Positions 1 through 7,773 of a stretch of DNA of 50,502 nucleotides are shown in pieces. The DNA is from a virus: the IMG/VR virus record IMGVR_UViG_3300034111_000677, positions 1 to 50,502 of that record; one strand, 5' to 3'. A program made the position numbers and the translations under genes. Every line of letters begins with the position of its first letter. Position 1 is the first letter of the stretch. Under the pieces are notes generated by a model. That model did not search any database and was not told the origin of the DNA. It worked only from the letters and a program-made list of their open reading frames with translations.

Positions 1-333
1 TATCGACTAATAGTACAAGTTGTAGGTATTTTGCTGTTGGTAGCAGGTGTATATTTTAAAGGCGGCTATGAAGTTGAGATGCAGTGGAGAGAGCGTGCCG
101 CAGAATTACAGGCAAAAATAGATGCAGCCGCAGTTAAAAGCCAAGAAACAAACACAGTGATCAAAACTAAAGTAATTACTAAGATCAAAAAAATTAAAGA
201 AGTACAGGTCCAACTACAGAAAGAAATTGTAGAAAAGGAAAAAATTATCAATGCCGAATGTGTAGTACCTAAAGAGGCTATTGAAATATTAAACAAAGCC
301 GCCGAAGGTCCTAGCAAGGAGGAAACTAAATGA
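1..333 (+). CDS. Inner-membrane spanin (Rz-like), 5' partial
   Basis: The reading frame is open from the first base, so the N-terminus lies outside the window. The visible protein starts with a hydrophobic stretch (LIVQVVGILLLVAGVYF), then a charged helical region rich in K, E and Q that looks like a periplasmic coiled coil (about residues 30-85). This is the i-spanin architecture: one TM anchor plus a periplasmic coiled coil that bridges to an outer-membrane lipoprotein to fuse membranes at lysis. The next gene overlaps by 4 bases and is a lipoprotein with o-spanin features, which strongly supports the call. I infer the role from architecture and context; spanins share little sequence. Confidence 0.72.
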   Translation, partial: YRLIVQVVGILLLVAGVYFKGGYEVEMQWRERAAELQAKIDAAAVKSQETNTVIKTKVITKIKKIKEVQVQLQKEIVEKEKIINAECVVPKEAIEILNKAAEGPSKEETK

Positions 334-590
334 GATATCTATTAGCGGTATTATTACTCTCAGGGTGTTCGACTCTAGTGCCAGTTAAAGCAACATTCCC
401 AGATGTTCCTAGTGAACTTGCTATAGATTGTCCTATCCTTAAACAACTACCAGCTGATACCAGCAAACTAAGTGATGTTGTGGGCAATGTAACGGAAAAC
501 TACAGTACCTATTACGAATGTCAAGCCAAACACGAAGCATGGGGCATTTGGTATAAAGAACAACGTCGTATCTACGAGGAAGTTAAATGA
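330..590 (+). CDS. Outer-membrane lipoprotein spanin (Rz1-like)
   Basis: An 86-residue protein with a short hydrophobic signal and lipobox (LLLSGCS, Cys13 as the lipidated residue), followed by a proline-containing linker and a C-terminal part with NYSTYYEC and a W..W.....Q pattern. These are recurrent in lipoproteins paired with phage i-spanins. It should be anchored in the outer membrane facing the periplasm and bind the upstream coiled-coil spanin. The start is supported by a strong ribosome site (AAGGAGG) 7 bases before ATG, and the ATGA overlap with the upstream gene gives translational coupling. Function is inferred from the family and the pairing. Confidence 0.75.
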   Translation: MRYLLAVLLLSGCSTLVPVKATFPDVPSELAIDCPILKQLPADTSKLSDVVGNVTENYSTYYECQAKHEAWGIWYKEQRRIYEEVK

Positions 591-1000
591 AAAAACTAGC
601 CCTAGTTAGTCTAGTAGTTCTATTGTCAGGTTGTGCTAGTATTAGTACAATAATTGATGCGTACCGTATGGCTAAGTTTGACAGCAACGAATACAGTTTA
701 GTTAATCAAATTCATACACAAGCACAAGTAGGCGTGACTAAATGCGGTACTAAAGAAGTGTTAGCCTATGTAGACACTGTTTATGTTAAAAGCATAGAAC
801 TTCGTAACTACTCAGCTAGTATTCCTGAGAACAAAGCTACAATAACAATGACCACAGAACTTGCTGTCATTACCAAAGGTCTTAAAGATCGTTATGATAG
901 CGGTGACGAAGTTAGTCAAAAATACTGCGAACTTAAATTCAACAACATTGAAAACAGTTCAGGTACAATGAAAACAGTAATAGGAGCAAAACCAAGATGA
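587..1000 (+). CDS. Small phage lipoprotein in lysis cassette
   Basis: A 137-residue protein with a lysine-rich start, hydrophobic core and lipobox (LLSGCAS), so it is an exported lipoprotein. The mature part has two cysteines (in TKCGT and KYCEL) that could form a disulfide in the periplasm. It overlaps the preceding spanin gene by 4 bases and the next gene by 4 bases, so all are one transcript. I do not recognise the mature domain. A role in lysis or in superinfection exclusion would be guesswork based on position alone. Confidence 0.6.
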   Translation: MKKLALVSLVVLLSGCASISTIIDAYRMAKFDSNEYSLVNQIHTQAQVGVTKCGTKEVLAYVDTVYVKSIELRNYSASIPENKATITMTTELAVITKGLKDRYDSGDEVSQKYCELKFNNIENSSGTMKTVIGAKPR

Positions 1001-1206
1001 GTAGCGTAGACAATGTAGTAATGGAAGTACATGCATTAGCAGCAGAATTTAACGCTGGTAAGCTATCACTAAGTGAATATAAAGAATTACTTAAAGATTT
1101 ACAAAGCACTAAAGTTATCGAAGCAGCGGCTGGTGACCTAGCAAAATTAAGTCAATTAAACGAAATAATTAATGATTTAATTGATCTAGCCAGCGCAGTA
1201 AGTTAA
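997..1206 (+). CDS. Small helical protein of unknown function
   Basis: A 69-residue, mostly alpha-helical, acidic protein with no signal peptide or TM segment. It contains the pattern FNAGKLSLSEYKELLKDL, which looks like a short helix-turn-helix hairpin, not a recognisable enzyme. It is translationally coupled to the upstream lipoprotein gene by an ATGA overlap and is the last member of that run before a 50-base A/T-rich gap. Similar small proteins accompany lysis genes in T4-like phages of aquatic bacteria, as far as I recall; the function is unknown. Confidence 0.55.
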   Translation: MSSVDNVVMEVHALAAEFNAGKLSLSEYKELLKDLQSTKVIEAAAGDLAKLSQLNEIINDLIDLASAVS

Positions 1207-1216
1207 CAACAAACTA

Positions 1217-1223
1217 ATAAATA
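1217..1223 (+). promoter_or_regulatory. T4-late-like promoter box upstream of holin
   Basis: ATAAATA lies 33 bases before the holin ATG within an A/T-rich repeat tract of TAA units. It matches the core of the T4 late promoter TATAAATA except for the first base. The low complexity of the tract makes a chance match possible. Confidence 0.4.
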
Positions 1224-1255
1224 ATAATAATAACAATAATAATTAGGAGCATAAA

Positions 1256-1546
1256 ATGGCAACAGCAGCAGAAAAAAAATCAGAAGATTGGATGACCAGC
1301 AAATGGCGCCCATTAATGGCTATTACGTACATGGCTACAATTTGGTTTGACTTTATTTTAGGTCCGATCTTATTTAACTTACTACAATATTGGAATCCGG
1401 GACAGGCAGTGGGTATGTGGGTACCGTTAACATTACAGGGCGGTGGTTTATACCATATCTCCATGGGTGCTATCTTAGGTATTGCAGCATGGACACGCGG
1501 TAAAGAAAAAGTAGCAACTATCGAAGCAGGTGACTCGGGAAAGTAA
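1256..1546 (+). CDS. Holin, three-TM family (zero-frame product)
   Basis: A 96-residue membrane protein. The hydrophobic stretches around residues 18-45 and 65-80, and the conserved features WRPLMA, the GGG before H in GGGLYH, and MGAILGIAAWTRGKEK, match the 'holin of 3 TMs' family that also occurs in gene-transfer-agent release clusters. Holins form inner-membrane lesions that release endolysin and trigger spanin action, which fits the adjacent spanins. The ATG is preceded by TTAGGAG, a good ribosome site. The zero-frame stop (1544-1546) directly follows a GGGAAAG slippery heptamer, so this short form is probably not the only product (see next entries). No endolysin is visible in the window. 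Confidence 0.75.
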   Translation: MATAAEKKSEDWMTSKWRPLMAITYMATIWFDFILGPILFNLLQYWNPGQAVGMWVPLTLQGGGLYHISMGAILGIAAWTRGKEKVATIEAGDSGK

Positions 1547-1568
1547 CAGGGTTTGAGGACACCCCTGT
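1537..1568 (+). promoter_or_regulatory. Predicted -1 programmed ribosomal frameshift signal
   Basis: G GGA AAG (1537-1543) is a canonical X XXY YYZ heptamer in the holin reading frame, immediately before its TAA. A hairpin follows: ACAGGG (1546-1551) pairs with CCCTGT (1563-1568); an alternative register pairs GGGT (1549-1552) with ACCC (1561-1564), giving a 5-base spacer. Slipping back one base reads GGG AAA GTA ACA and enters a frame open to 1779. Confidence 0.62.
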
Positions 1569-1779
1569 AACAAGTCCTTCAGAACCAGTCTGGTTAAGCC
1601 AAAGTAGTCCGACAGATGCGCAGCCAATAGCCGAGACAGTCGAATCGGTTGTTGAAACTTTTGAGATTGCAGAAATAGCAGTGGGACAGGAAATGGTTGA
1701 AATTGCTGAGGAAACTGAAGTTGCACCTGAACCAGTAGCTGTAGATCCAAATAGACCGTTACGTAGAAAGAAAACTTAA
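1543..1779 (+). CDS. Acidic C-terminal extension of holin, reached by -1 frameshift
   Basis: This frame is open from just upstream of the slippery heptamer to TAA at 1777-1779, encoding 78 residues after the shift. It has no ATG before 1693 and no ribosome site of its own, so independent initiation is unlikely. The sequence is Pro/Glu-rich and acidic (for example ETVESVVETFEIAEIA and EIAEETEVAPEPVAV) and ends in a basic tail (NRPLRRKKT). It would give a 174-residue holin with a long soluble tail after the last TM segment. Alternatives are a sequencing indel that split one gene, or a decayed reading frame. The exact position of the slippery motif favours real frameshifting. Confidence 0.6.
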   Translation, partial: VTGFEDTPVTSPSEPVWLSQSSPTDAQPIAETVESVVETFEIAEIAVGQEMVEIAEETEVAPEPVAVDPNRPLRRKKT

Positions 1780-1815
1780 CCATATGTAATTTTGATAGTA
1801 AATAAAAAGGAGAGC

Positions 1816-1844
1816 TTGACAATTCTCCTTTTTTCACATATAAT
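1816..1844 (+). promoter_or_regulatory. Sigma70 promoter for dnaJ-clpA
   Basis: TTGACA (1816-1821), a 17-base spacer and TATAAT (1839-1844) form a perfect consensus promoter. The dnaJ ATG begins only 8 bases after the -10 box, where transcription should start, so the mRNA is predicted to be leaderless or nearly so. Confidence 0.85.
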
Positions 1845-1851
1845 AACTATT

Positions 1852-2685
1852 ATGACAGATGCATACTCAACACTAGGCGTACATCGCGGCGCCACAGACG
1901 AAGAAATTAAACGGGCTTATCGTAAGCTCGCTGCTAAACATCATCCTGATAAAGAAGGCGGCGATACTGCTAAGTTTCAAGAGATACAAGGTGCGTACGA
2001 AACGCTTTCTGACCCACAGAAACGTCAGGAACATGATAATCCAAATCCATTCGGTGCAGGCGGCAGTGGGCCTGGTGGATTTGAATTCCATTTTGGCGGT
2101 GGACCGCAAGATATATTCAGTCAATTTTTCAGTCAACGCGGCGGAAATCCATTTCATCAACAATCACAACCAAGACGTAATAAAGACCTACGTATCAATA
2201 TAACTGTTACCTTAGCCGGTACGTTAAATGAACAACAAAAAACAGTAAGTGTGCAGACTACCAAGAATGATAAGTTTAATGTAGATGTTAAAATACCGCG
2301 CGGGGTAAGCAACGGCACAACGATTAAATACACCCAAATGGGTGACAACTTCTTTGAATCATTGACACGAGGTGATTTATATGTTATTATTAATGTAATT
2401 AATGATCCACGTTTTGAAATACATGGTGTTAATTTAGTTAGTAATTTAGAAATTTCCTCAATCGAAGCCATGACAGGCACAGAAAAAGAAATAGAAGGTG
2501 TTGACGGTAGTACGTTTTTAATTAAGATTCCACAAGGATGTCAATTTGGTACTAAGTTTGGTCTACAAGGCAAAGGTCTATATCAAATGAATACCGACTA
2601 TCGAGGTGATTTAATTGTTAATACAATAATTAAAACTCCAACATTAACAGCGGCACAGATAGAAATACTTAAAACAATTAACTAG
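1852..2685 (+). CDS. dnaJ: DnaJ-like co-chaperone (class B, no zinc finger)
   Basis: A 277-residue protein. A J domain spans residues 3-65 with the HPD signature at 31-33, needed to stimulate the ATPase of a DnaK partner. A Gly/Phe-rich linker follows (about 63-107), then a DnaJ C-terminal substrate-binding domain (about 115-270). The four CxxCxGxG zinc repeats are absent, as in CbpA-type proteins. I chose ATG 1852 because the J domain begins right there; an in-frame open extension upstream overlaps the promoter. No Shine-Dalgarno sequence precedes it. It sits 14 bases before a ClpA-like unfoldase gene, so the pair may recruit host DnaK and ClpP for virion assembly or host takeover. Confidence 0.9.
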   Translation: MTDAYSTLGVHRGATDEEIKRAYRKLAAKHHPDKEGGDTAKFQEIQGAYETLSDPQKRQEHDNPNPFGAGGSGPGGFEFHFGGGPQDIFSQFFSQRGGNPFHQQSQPRRNKDLRINITVTLAGTLNEQQKTVSVQTTKNDKFNVDVKIPRGVSNGTTIKYTQMGDNFFESLTRGDLYVIINVINDPRFEIHGVNLVSNLEISSIEAMTGTEKEIEGVDGSTFLIKIPQGCQFGTKFGLQGKGLYQMNTDYRGDLIVNTIIKTPTLTAAQIEILKTIN

Positions 2686-2699
2686 GCAAGGACTAAACA

Positions 2700-5009
2700 A
2701 TGGCAATAAATTCCAATCCCGAAATTGAAGAAATCATTGCGGCTGCAACTGATCTCGCACGTGATTATAGGCATGAATATGTAACTCTCGAACATTTGTT
2801 AATTGCATTAGTTGAATTTAGATCATTTAAAAAGTTATTAACTGACTACGGCATTGATACTACTCCGCTATTAGCAGACTTGTATGAATATACAGCACAA
2901 CAGGATCACCTTGTTGATTTATCCGATAAAGAAATTCTTCCACAACGTACACACAGTTTAGAACGTGTGTTCAATCGTGCGTTTACGCAGGTGTTGTTTA
3001 CAGCACGTGAACAAATGGAACCAATTGATCTGTTCCTGAGCATTAGTCAAGAAACTAATAGTCATGCCGCTTACTTTATGCTTAAATGGGGCATCAACCG
3101 TAAAGACCTAGTAAAATATTACGCAGATAAATTCGTCGACGGTAAAGCAGTTAAGGCTAAAGATCCAAAAGTTAAACAGGATTACTCCGATGCAATATTA
3201 GAAGAGTATTGCACAAATCTTAACACAGTTGCCACGGATGGTAAGATTGATCCGGTTATTGGTCGTGAATACGAACTTGAAGAAATTGCGCAAGTATTAG
3301 CACGTCGGCATAAATCAAACGTACTTATGATTGGTGATCCCGGTGTAGGTAAGACTGCTATTGCAGAAGGGCTTGCGCATAAAATTGTTAATGGTGATGT
3401 ACCCGAATACTTAAAACCTTACACAGTCTACAACTTAGAAATTGGTAGCTTATTGGCAGGCAGTAAGTATCGCGGCGAGTTTGAAGAAAAACTTAAAGAT
3501 GTACTTGAATCACTAAACACCAAAGGTAACTGTATCTTATTCATTGATGAAGCACATCAAATGCAGGGGGCAGGCGCAGGTAGTTCGAGCAGTGTAGACT
3601 TTGCTAATATGCTTAAACCAGCGTTGGCTAAAGGTGGCATTAAAGTTATTGCTTCAACTACCTATGAGGAGTACACGCAGTCGTTTGAAAAAGACCGTGC
3701 GTTAATGCGTCGTTTCTACAAACTAAACATCGACGAGCCAAGTCCAGAAGTTGCTAAAGACATTTTACTCGGACTTAAAGGACACTTTGAAAAGTTCCAT
3801 AATGGTGTAATTTTAGATGAAGCTATTGAACTCGCTGTTGATTTAAGTGTACGTTATCAAACAGACAAACGTTTGCCGGATAAGGCCATTGACCTAATTG
3901 ATATGAGTTGCGCACGTCTTAAAATTAACAACACAACTTGGGTAGTTAATGGAGATGCAATTGTTGAAACACTTGCTAAAGCAACTAAGATTCCAAAAGA
4001 AAACTTTGACAGCAAACATGCGTCAACGTCATTGCCAAGTTTAGAAAGCAACATTAAAGATAAACTATACGGACAAGATACCGCAGTTGACGCAGTACTT
4101 GAGAAGATTTATGTTGCTAAAGCCGGTTTAAAAGCTCACAATAAACCAATTGGTAACTTCTTATTCTTAGGTCCAACAGGTACAGGTAAGACAGAGCTGG
4201 CTAAATTGCTTAGTGAAAACTTAGGTATGAAGTTAATCCGCTTTGATATGTCAGAATACCAAGAGAAGCATGCTATGGCTAAACTTATTGGTGCTCCCCC
4301 AGGCTATGTCGGCTACGAAGATGGTAACTTAGGTGGCGGCTTGTTAATTAGTGAAGTTGAACGTAACCCACATTCAATTATCTTGTTAGATGAAATTGAA
4401 AAAGCTCACCCGGACATTAGTAACTTGTTATTGCAGATTATGGATGAAGGTACAATTACTGGTAGTAACGGTAAGAAAGCGGATTGCCGCAATGCTATGC
4501 TAGTGCTAACAAGTAACTTAGGTTCGGCGGACAATGAGCAGAACAACATTGGCTTTGGTCGCGACTTACAAAAATCAGGCGAAGATGATAGTGCTGTTAA
4601 AAAGTTCTTTAAACCAGAATTTCGCAATCGTTTAGATGCAGTGGTTAAGTTTAATGGACTTGATAAGATTAGTATGAAGAAGATTGTTGTTAAATTCTTA
4701 AATGAGCTTAATGAATTACTAGCAGAGAAACAAATTAAACTACGTTCAACAGAGGCATTAGTTGATCACTTGGTTGAAGTTGGTTTTGATAAGGCAATGG
4801 GCGCACGGCCGCTATCACGTAAGATTAATGAGCTTATTAAAGTACCGTTGAGTAAAAAAATATTGTTTGAAAACATTGCTAGCGGTAGTGCAGTTACCGC
4901 AGACTATATCAATGATTCAGTAGAATTTATTATTGTTGAACCAACTGATGAACTAATTCTATTAGAAAACAAAATAGTTGACGACGAAGGCTTTATTGTA
5001 GTAGAATAA
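2700..5009 (+). CDS. clpA: ClpA-like AAA+ unfoldase
   Basis: A 769-residue protein close to E. coli ClpA in length, lacking the long coiled-coil M domain of ClpB. Order: Clp N domain (1-140, with EHLLIALVE); AAA1 with Walker A GDPGVGKT at 212 and Walker B FIDEAH at 281; AAA2 with Walker A GPTGTGKT at 491, Walker B LLDEIEKAHP near 564 and PEFRNRLD; and a C-terminal D2-small domain with MGARPLSR. A loop with IGFG (617-620) aligns with the IGL/IGF tripeptide by which ClpA/ClpX dock on ClpP, so it may feed host ClpP. An AGGA site precedes the ATG. It is cotranscribed with dnaJ. Confidence 0.88.
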   Translation: MAINSNPEIEEIIAAATDLARDYRHEYVTLEHLLIALVEFRSFKKLLTDYGIDTTPLLADLYEYTAQQDHLVDLSDKEILPQRTHSLERVFNRAFTQVLFTAREQMEPIDLFLSISQETNSHAAYFMLKWGINRKDLVKYYADKFVDGKAVKAKDPKVKQDYSDAILEEYCTNLNTVATDGKIDPVIGREYELEEIAQVLARRHKSNVLMIGDPGVGKTAIAEGLAHKIVNGDVPEYLKPYTVYNLEIGSLLAGSKYRGEFEEKLKDVLESLNTKGNCILFIDEAHQMQGAGAGSSSSVDFANMLKPALAKGGIKVIASTTYEEYTQSFEKDRALMRRFYKLNIDEPSPEVAKDILLGLKGHFEKFHNGVILDEAIELAVDLSVRYQTDKRLPDKAIDLIDMSCARLKINNTTWVVNGDAIVETLAKATKIPKENFDSKHASTSLPSLESNIKDKLYGQDTAVDAVLEKIYVAKAGLKAHNKPIGNFLFLGPTGTGKTELAKLLSENLGMKLIRFDMSEYQEKHAMAKLIGAPPGYVGYEDGNLGGGLLISEVERNPHSIILLDEIEKAHPDISNLLLQIMDEGTITGSNGKKADCRNAMLVLTSNLGSADNEQNNIGFGRDLQKSGEDDSAVKKFFKPEFRNRLDAVVKFNGLDKISMKKIVVKFLNELNELLAEKQIKLRSTEALVDHLVEVGFDKAMGARPLSRKINELIKVPLSKKILFENIASGSAVTADYINDSVEFIIVEPTDELILLENKIVDDEGFIVVE

Positions 5010-5030
5010 TTTATGGTAGTATTTGCCATG

Positions 5031-5037
5031 ATAAATA
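5031..5037 (+). promoter_or_regulatory. T4-late-like promoter box
   Basis: ATAAATA in the 57-base gap after clpA, 29 bases before the next ATG. It resembles the T4 late box TATAAATA and could start late transcription of the 5067-6531 genes. Confidence 0.45.
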
Positions 5038-5066
5038 ATTATATACAGCTATTATGAGGATATATC

Positions 5067-5231
5067 ATGGCAAAGTTACACGAAGAAGTAATTGTAGTTA
5101 AAGTAAGTAAACTGCTAAAAGATACAGATGAAGCCAGTGTTTTATTAAATACAGGCATTTTAGAAAGTTTAGAAGCAGTAGTACAAGAGCTTGCAGGTGC
5201 AGGTACACTTGTAGAAATCCAAGTAGCATAA
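5067..5231 (+). CDS. 54-residue hypothetical protein
   Basis: The ATG at 5067 is preceded by GAGGATAT and opens a 54-residue frame that ends at TAA 5229-5231. The sequence begins MAKLHEEVIVVKVSKLL and ends with TLVEIQVA. It is acidic and predicted beta-alpha-beta, with no TM segment or signal. It stands between a late-type promoter box and the glycosyltransferase gene and uses the same codon style as its neighbours. I know similar short proteins next to clp or structural genes in T4-like phages only as unassigned; no function can be given. Confidence 0.6.
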   Translation: MAKLHEEVIVVKVSKLLKDTDEASVLLNTGILESLEAVVQELAGAGTLVEIQVA

Positions 5232-5256
5232 TTCAATTTAAAAAGAGAGATTTTCA

Positions 5257-6078
5257 ATGGCAAAACGTATCAAACCTAATCAGCCGGCTATGCTTAATGC
5301 CGCACTACCACAAGCACAACAACAACAACCGGATTTTAGCAAATACCATATTCACTTTGCTATCCCTTGTTACGGCGGGCAAATTAATGAACCAACGTTT
5401 ACAAGTTTCCTACGTTTCATTCTTATGGCGCAGCGTGCTGGCTTGCAATGGTCACTTGATACTATGGTTAACGAATCGTTAGTAACACGTGCTCGTAATA
5501 ACTTAGTTGCTAAGATGATGACTAATGAAAAAGCCACGCACTTTATGTTTATTGATGCCGACATTAGATTCCAACCAGAATCAATCTTCCAAATGTTGCT
5601 ATGCGAAAAAGATATCATTGGTGGCTTATATCCTAAGAAAGCATTGCCAATCTCTTATGTAATTAACGTTAAGCCAGGTACACAGATTGTTAACGATATT
5701 TTCCCAGTTGATACTATGGGTACTGGTTTTATGATGTTCAAACGAACCGTAGTTGAAAAAATGATTGAAGCATACGGTGCTGATACAAAATACGTAGATG
5801 ATGTTGGTCTTGGTAAACAATACGAGCCATTTATGTACTCATTGTTTGACACAGAAATTGATGAGAAAGGTCACTATCTAAGTGAAGACTGGACATTCTG
5901 TCGTCGTTGGTCTGCTCTAGGTGGCGAAATTTATGCTCATGCTAAAGTGTTATTGAACCATTGTGGTCATTATGAGTTTGCAGGTGATTTAAGTGTGTTG
6001 ACTGGTGGTAAACCAAAAATGCCAGATATTACACCAGATCAAATAGCCGCTAAGGCCGCGCAGAATCAGCCAGCATAA
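5257..6078 (+). CDS. GT-A-fold glycosyltransferase
   Basis: A 273-residue protein with a single glycosyltransferase-like domain. Visible hallmarks are an N-terminal beta strand with HFAIPCYGG, an RARNNLVAKM helix after the nucleotide-binding region, the metal-binding D-x-D in MFIDADIRF (about residue 105-113), a GGLYPKK segment and a late SEDWTFCRRW acceptor/base motif. The fold is that of family-2-like transferases that use a nucleotide-sugar and a divalent metal. The substrate cannot be read from sequence; targets in related phages include virion proteins, modified DNA bases and host surface sugars. It lies away from the main sugar cassette at 37777-41498. The start is supported by an AGAGAG ribosome site. 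Confidence 0.78.
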   Translation: MAKRIKPNQPAMLNAALPQAQQQQPDFSKYHIHFAIPCYGGQINEPTFTSFLRFILMAQRAGLQWSLDTMVNESLVTRARNNLVAKMMTNEKATHFMFIDADIRFQPESIFQMLLCEKDIIGGLYPKKALPISYVINVKPGTQIVNDIFPVDTMGTGFMMFKRTVVEKMIEAYGADTKYVDDVGLGKQYEPFMYSLFDTEIDEKGHYLSEDWTFCRRWSALGGEIYAHAKVLLNHCGHYEFAGDLSVLTGGKPKMPDITPDQIAAKAAQNQPA

Positions 6079-6081
6079 ACT

Positions 6082-6531
6082 ATGAAACAAGAATCACTAG
6101 AGTTTTCAGTTACAGTTAGCGGAACATATTGGAGTAAAAAACCACAGTTTTCTATCTGGCTCGATAACAGTGTTATCATACAAACTGAAATTTCTAGTGA
6201 AGCTCAACAAACTCACAAGTTTACTCATACTATAGATGAGGGCGAACATGTTCTTAGAATTAACTTAGAGAACAAAACCGACTTAGATACCAAAGTAGAA
6301 AATAATGAAGTAGTCAAAGATATGTTGCTGAACATTGACGATATTACTATCGACGATATATCTCTTGGACGATTATTGTGGGCGGAATCAACTTTTCTAT
6401 TAGATAAACCACACGAATATCAAGGTAAAGAAATAACCCAGTTAGATAATTGTGTTAATCTTGGATGGAATGGTTCTTATACATTTAAATTTTCTAGTCC
6501 CTATTATATCTGGCTATTAGAAAAATTATAA
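6082..6531 (+). CDS. Beta-sandwich protein, possibly carbohydrate-binding
   Basis: A 149-residue protein with alternating hydrophobic strands and no helix-rich region. The order FSIWLDN ... HKFTHTIDEGEHVLRINLENK ... LNIDDITIDDISL resembles small calcium-dependent carbohydrate-binding modules, in which a Gly-x-His strand turn is followed by an LxIDxIxI strand. A C-terminal aromatic part (WNGSYTFKFSSPYYIWLLE) follows. It starts 4 bases after the glycosyltransferase stop without a clear ribosome site, suggesting coupled translation. The module assignment is an inference; it could be a small virion decoration or fibre protein. Confidence 0.5.
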   Translation: MKQESLEFSVTVSGTYWSKKPQFSIWLDNSVIIQTEISSEAQQTHKFTHTIDEGEHVLRINLENKTDLDTKVENNEVVKDMLLNIDDITIDDISLGRLLWAESTFLLDKPHEYQGKEITQLDNCVNLGWNGSYTFKFSSPYYIWLLEKL

Positions 6532-6532
6532 A

Positions 6533-6539
6533 CTAAATA
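6533..6539 (+). promoter_or_regulatory. T4-late-like promoter box
   Basis: CTAAATA lies 23 bases before the ATG at 6562, in the 30-base gap after the preceding stop. It matches the recurring late-type box of this genome. Confidence 0.42.
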
Positions 6540-6561
6540 TAGTAATAGCTACAGGATTACT

Positions 6562-7278
6562 ATGTTTCTCACTGAAATTTTTGAATCAACAACTCCTAAA
6601 CACGCTGCCTTTTGCTTTGGCCGCATGAATCCTCCTACTGTTGGCCACGGACAATTAATCAACACTGTAGCACAAGCTAGTCAAGGCGGTGATTATTTTG
6701 TATTTGTTAGTCAAACGCAAGATAAGAAAAAGAATCCATTAGATTACGCTACTAAAATTAAGTTCGTCAAAGCACTATTTCCAGATCAAGCCAATCATGT
6801 TGTATACGATGCTAGTATAAAAACTATTATGGATGTTATTCATTGGTTATATGCTAACGGGTATCGTAGTATAACAATGGTAGCAGGTAGTGATCGTATT
6901 GGTAGTTTCCAAGATTTACTGCCTAAGTATAATGGTGTAGAAGGTGTTAATGGTGCTTACTACAAGTTTGATAGCATTGACTTTGTCAGCAGTGGCGACC
7001 GTGATCCTGATGCAGATGGCATTGCTGGTGTTAGTGCTAGTTCAGCTCGTGAAGCAGCAGCCAATAGTGACTTACAAGCATTTGCACAAGCAACGGGCGC
7101 CGGTGAACTAGCTAAACCTTTATACGATGCTGTACGTAAAGGTATGTTGTTAGAGTGTAGCGGATATATTCCAAAGAATAAGAAAGAAGCAAAAGATCCA
7201 CGCTGGAGTAATTCTCTTACAGTAGATATCAAGCCAGGCGCTATTAATAAAAATCTCAAAGCCTTACATTTAATCTAA
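6562..7278 (+). CDS. Cytidylyltransferase-like nucleotidyltransferase (HxGH family)
   Basis: A 238-residue protein of the Rossmann-like adenylyl/cytidylyltransferase superfamily. FGRMNPPTVGHGQLI (about 19-33) carries the first nucleotide-binding motif, with GH as the second half of HxGH. A VAGSDR segment (about 113-118) and a VSASSAREAA motif (about 157-166) match the ISSTxxR-type triphosphate site. Relatives include NMN/nicotinate and phosphopantetheine adenylyltransferases, so an NAD-related or nucleotide-activation role is plausible. The first residues, MFLTEIFEST, fit the L-x-E cleavage pattern seen in other proteins here, so it may be packaged in the head. A modest AGGA lies before the start. 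Confidence 0.75.
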   Translation: MFLTEIFESTTPKHAAFCFGRMNPPTVGHGQLINTVAQASQGGDYFVFVSQTQDKKKNPLDYATKIKFVKALFPDQANHVVYDASIKTIMDVIHWLYANGYRSITMVAGSDRIGSFQDLLPKYNGVEGVNGAYYKFDSIDFVSSGDRDPDADGIAGVSASSAREAAANSDLQAFAQATGAGELAKPLYDAVRKGMLLECSGYIPKNKKEAKDPRWSNSLTVDIKPGAINKNLKALHLI

Positions 7279-7279
7279 T

Positions 7280-7594
7280 ATGAACGCAGTAAATCTCACA
7301 GTTGATGTGCTTTGTAGCCGTTCATGTCAGAGTATATTAAATAGAGATGAGACTACACTATATAGATTATATTTCAACAATGATTTGTTAACTGAACGCA
7401 CGTGGATTTGGAAAAATAATATATGCGTTAAAGAAAATATATGGGTATATACAAAAACAACAAATTTACTAACTATTCAACCTATTATTAATCTTCCGGA
7501 ACCAGCTATATTTACTCTTAGTAATTTGCAAGTCATTGATACCATGTTTACCTTTGAACAAATCAATGAACATACTATAAGTTTTACATTATAA
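7280..7594 (+). CDS. Hypothetical beta-rich protein
   Basis: A 104-residue protein with short alternating hydrophobic strands and many Asn, Thr and Leu residues (for example TIQPIINLPEPAIFTLSNLQ). Its C-terminal FTFEQINEHTISFTL faintly recalls the strand pattern of the 6082-6531 product, so the two could be related small beta-sandwiches. It begins 2 bases after the cytidylyltransferase stop and has no separate ribosome site. I recognise no family. Codon composition is more A/T-rich than its neighbours. Confidence 0.45.
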   Translation: MNAVNLTVDVLCSRSCQSILNRDETTLYRLYFNNDLLTERTWIWKNNICVKENIWVYTKTTNLLTIQPIINLPEPAIFTLSNLQVIDTMFTFEQINEHTISFTL

Positions 7595-7600
7595 TAAATA
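7594..7600 (+). promoter_or_regulatory. Late-type promoter box for a leaderless gene
   Basis: ATAAATA ends 5 bases before ATG 7606. In T4 the transcript begins about 6 bases after this box, so the mRNA would begin at the start codon. No Shine-Dalgarno sequence is present. Confidence 0.6.
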
Positions 7601-7605
7601 CATAT

Positions 7606-7773
7606 ATGAAAATAACCGATATTATCAAACGACCAGACTTAACCGAAGATGCAACCAGCGGAGCAACTAGCTCTGGCGCTATTGCTACTGTACCAGGTGT
7701 AGGCACTGGACCTAAAGTAGGTACCTTGTTTGGTGGCACGTATAAACAACCTAAAAAGAGAAAAACAAAATGA
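7606..7773 (+). CDS. 55-residue putative prohead-core or internal protein
   Basis: ATG 7606 opens a 55-residue frame ending at TGA 7771-7773, which overlaps the next ATG by 4 bases. The N-terminus MKITDIIKRPDLTEDATSG carries an L-T-E|D site like the capsid-targeting tails of other genes in this region. The middle is Gly/Ser/Thr-rich (SGAIATVPGVGTGP) and the end is basic (KQPKKRKTK). Size, basic tail and position before a large cleavable polyprotein recall small prohead-core proteins of T4, but I have no direct sequence match. Translation is probably leaderless from the box at 7594. Confidence 0.6.
   Translation: MKITDIIKRPDLTEDATSGATSSGAIATVPGVGTGPKVGTLFGGTYKQPKKRKTK

Noticed and set aside
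1475-1837. Minus-strand open frame over the holin extension
   Set aside because: It has no promoter or ribosome site on the minus strand, and the + strand -1 frame fits the composition and slippery signal better.
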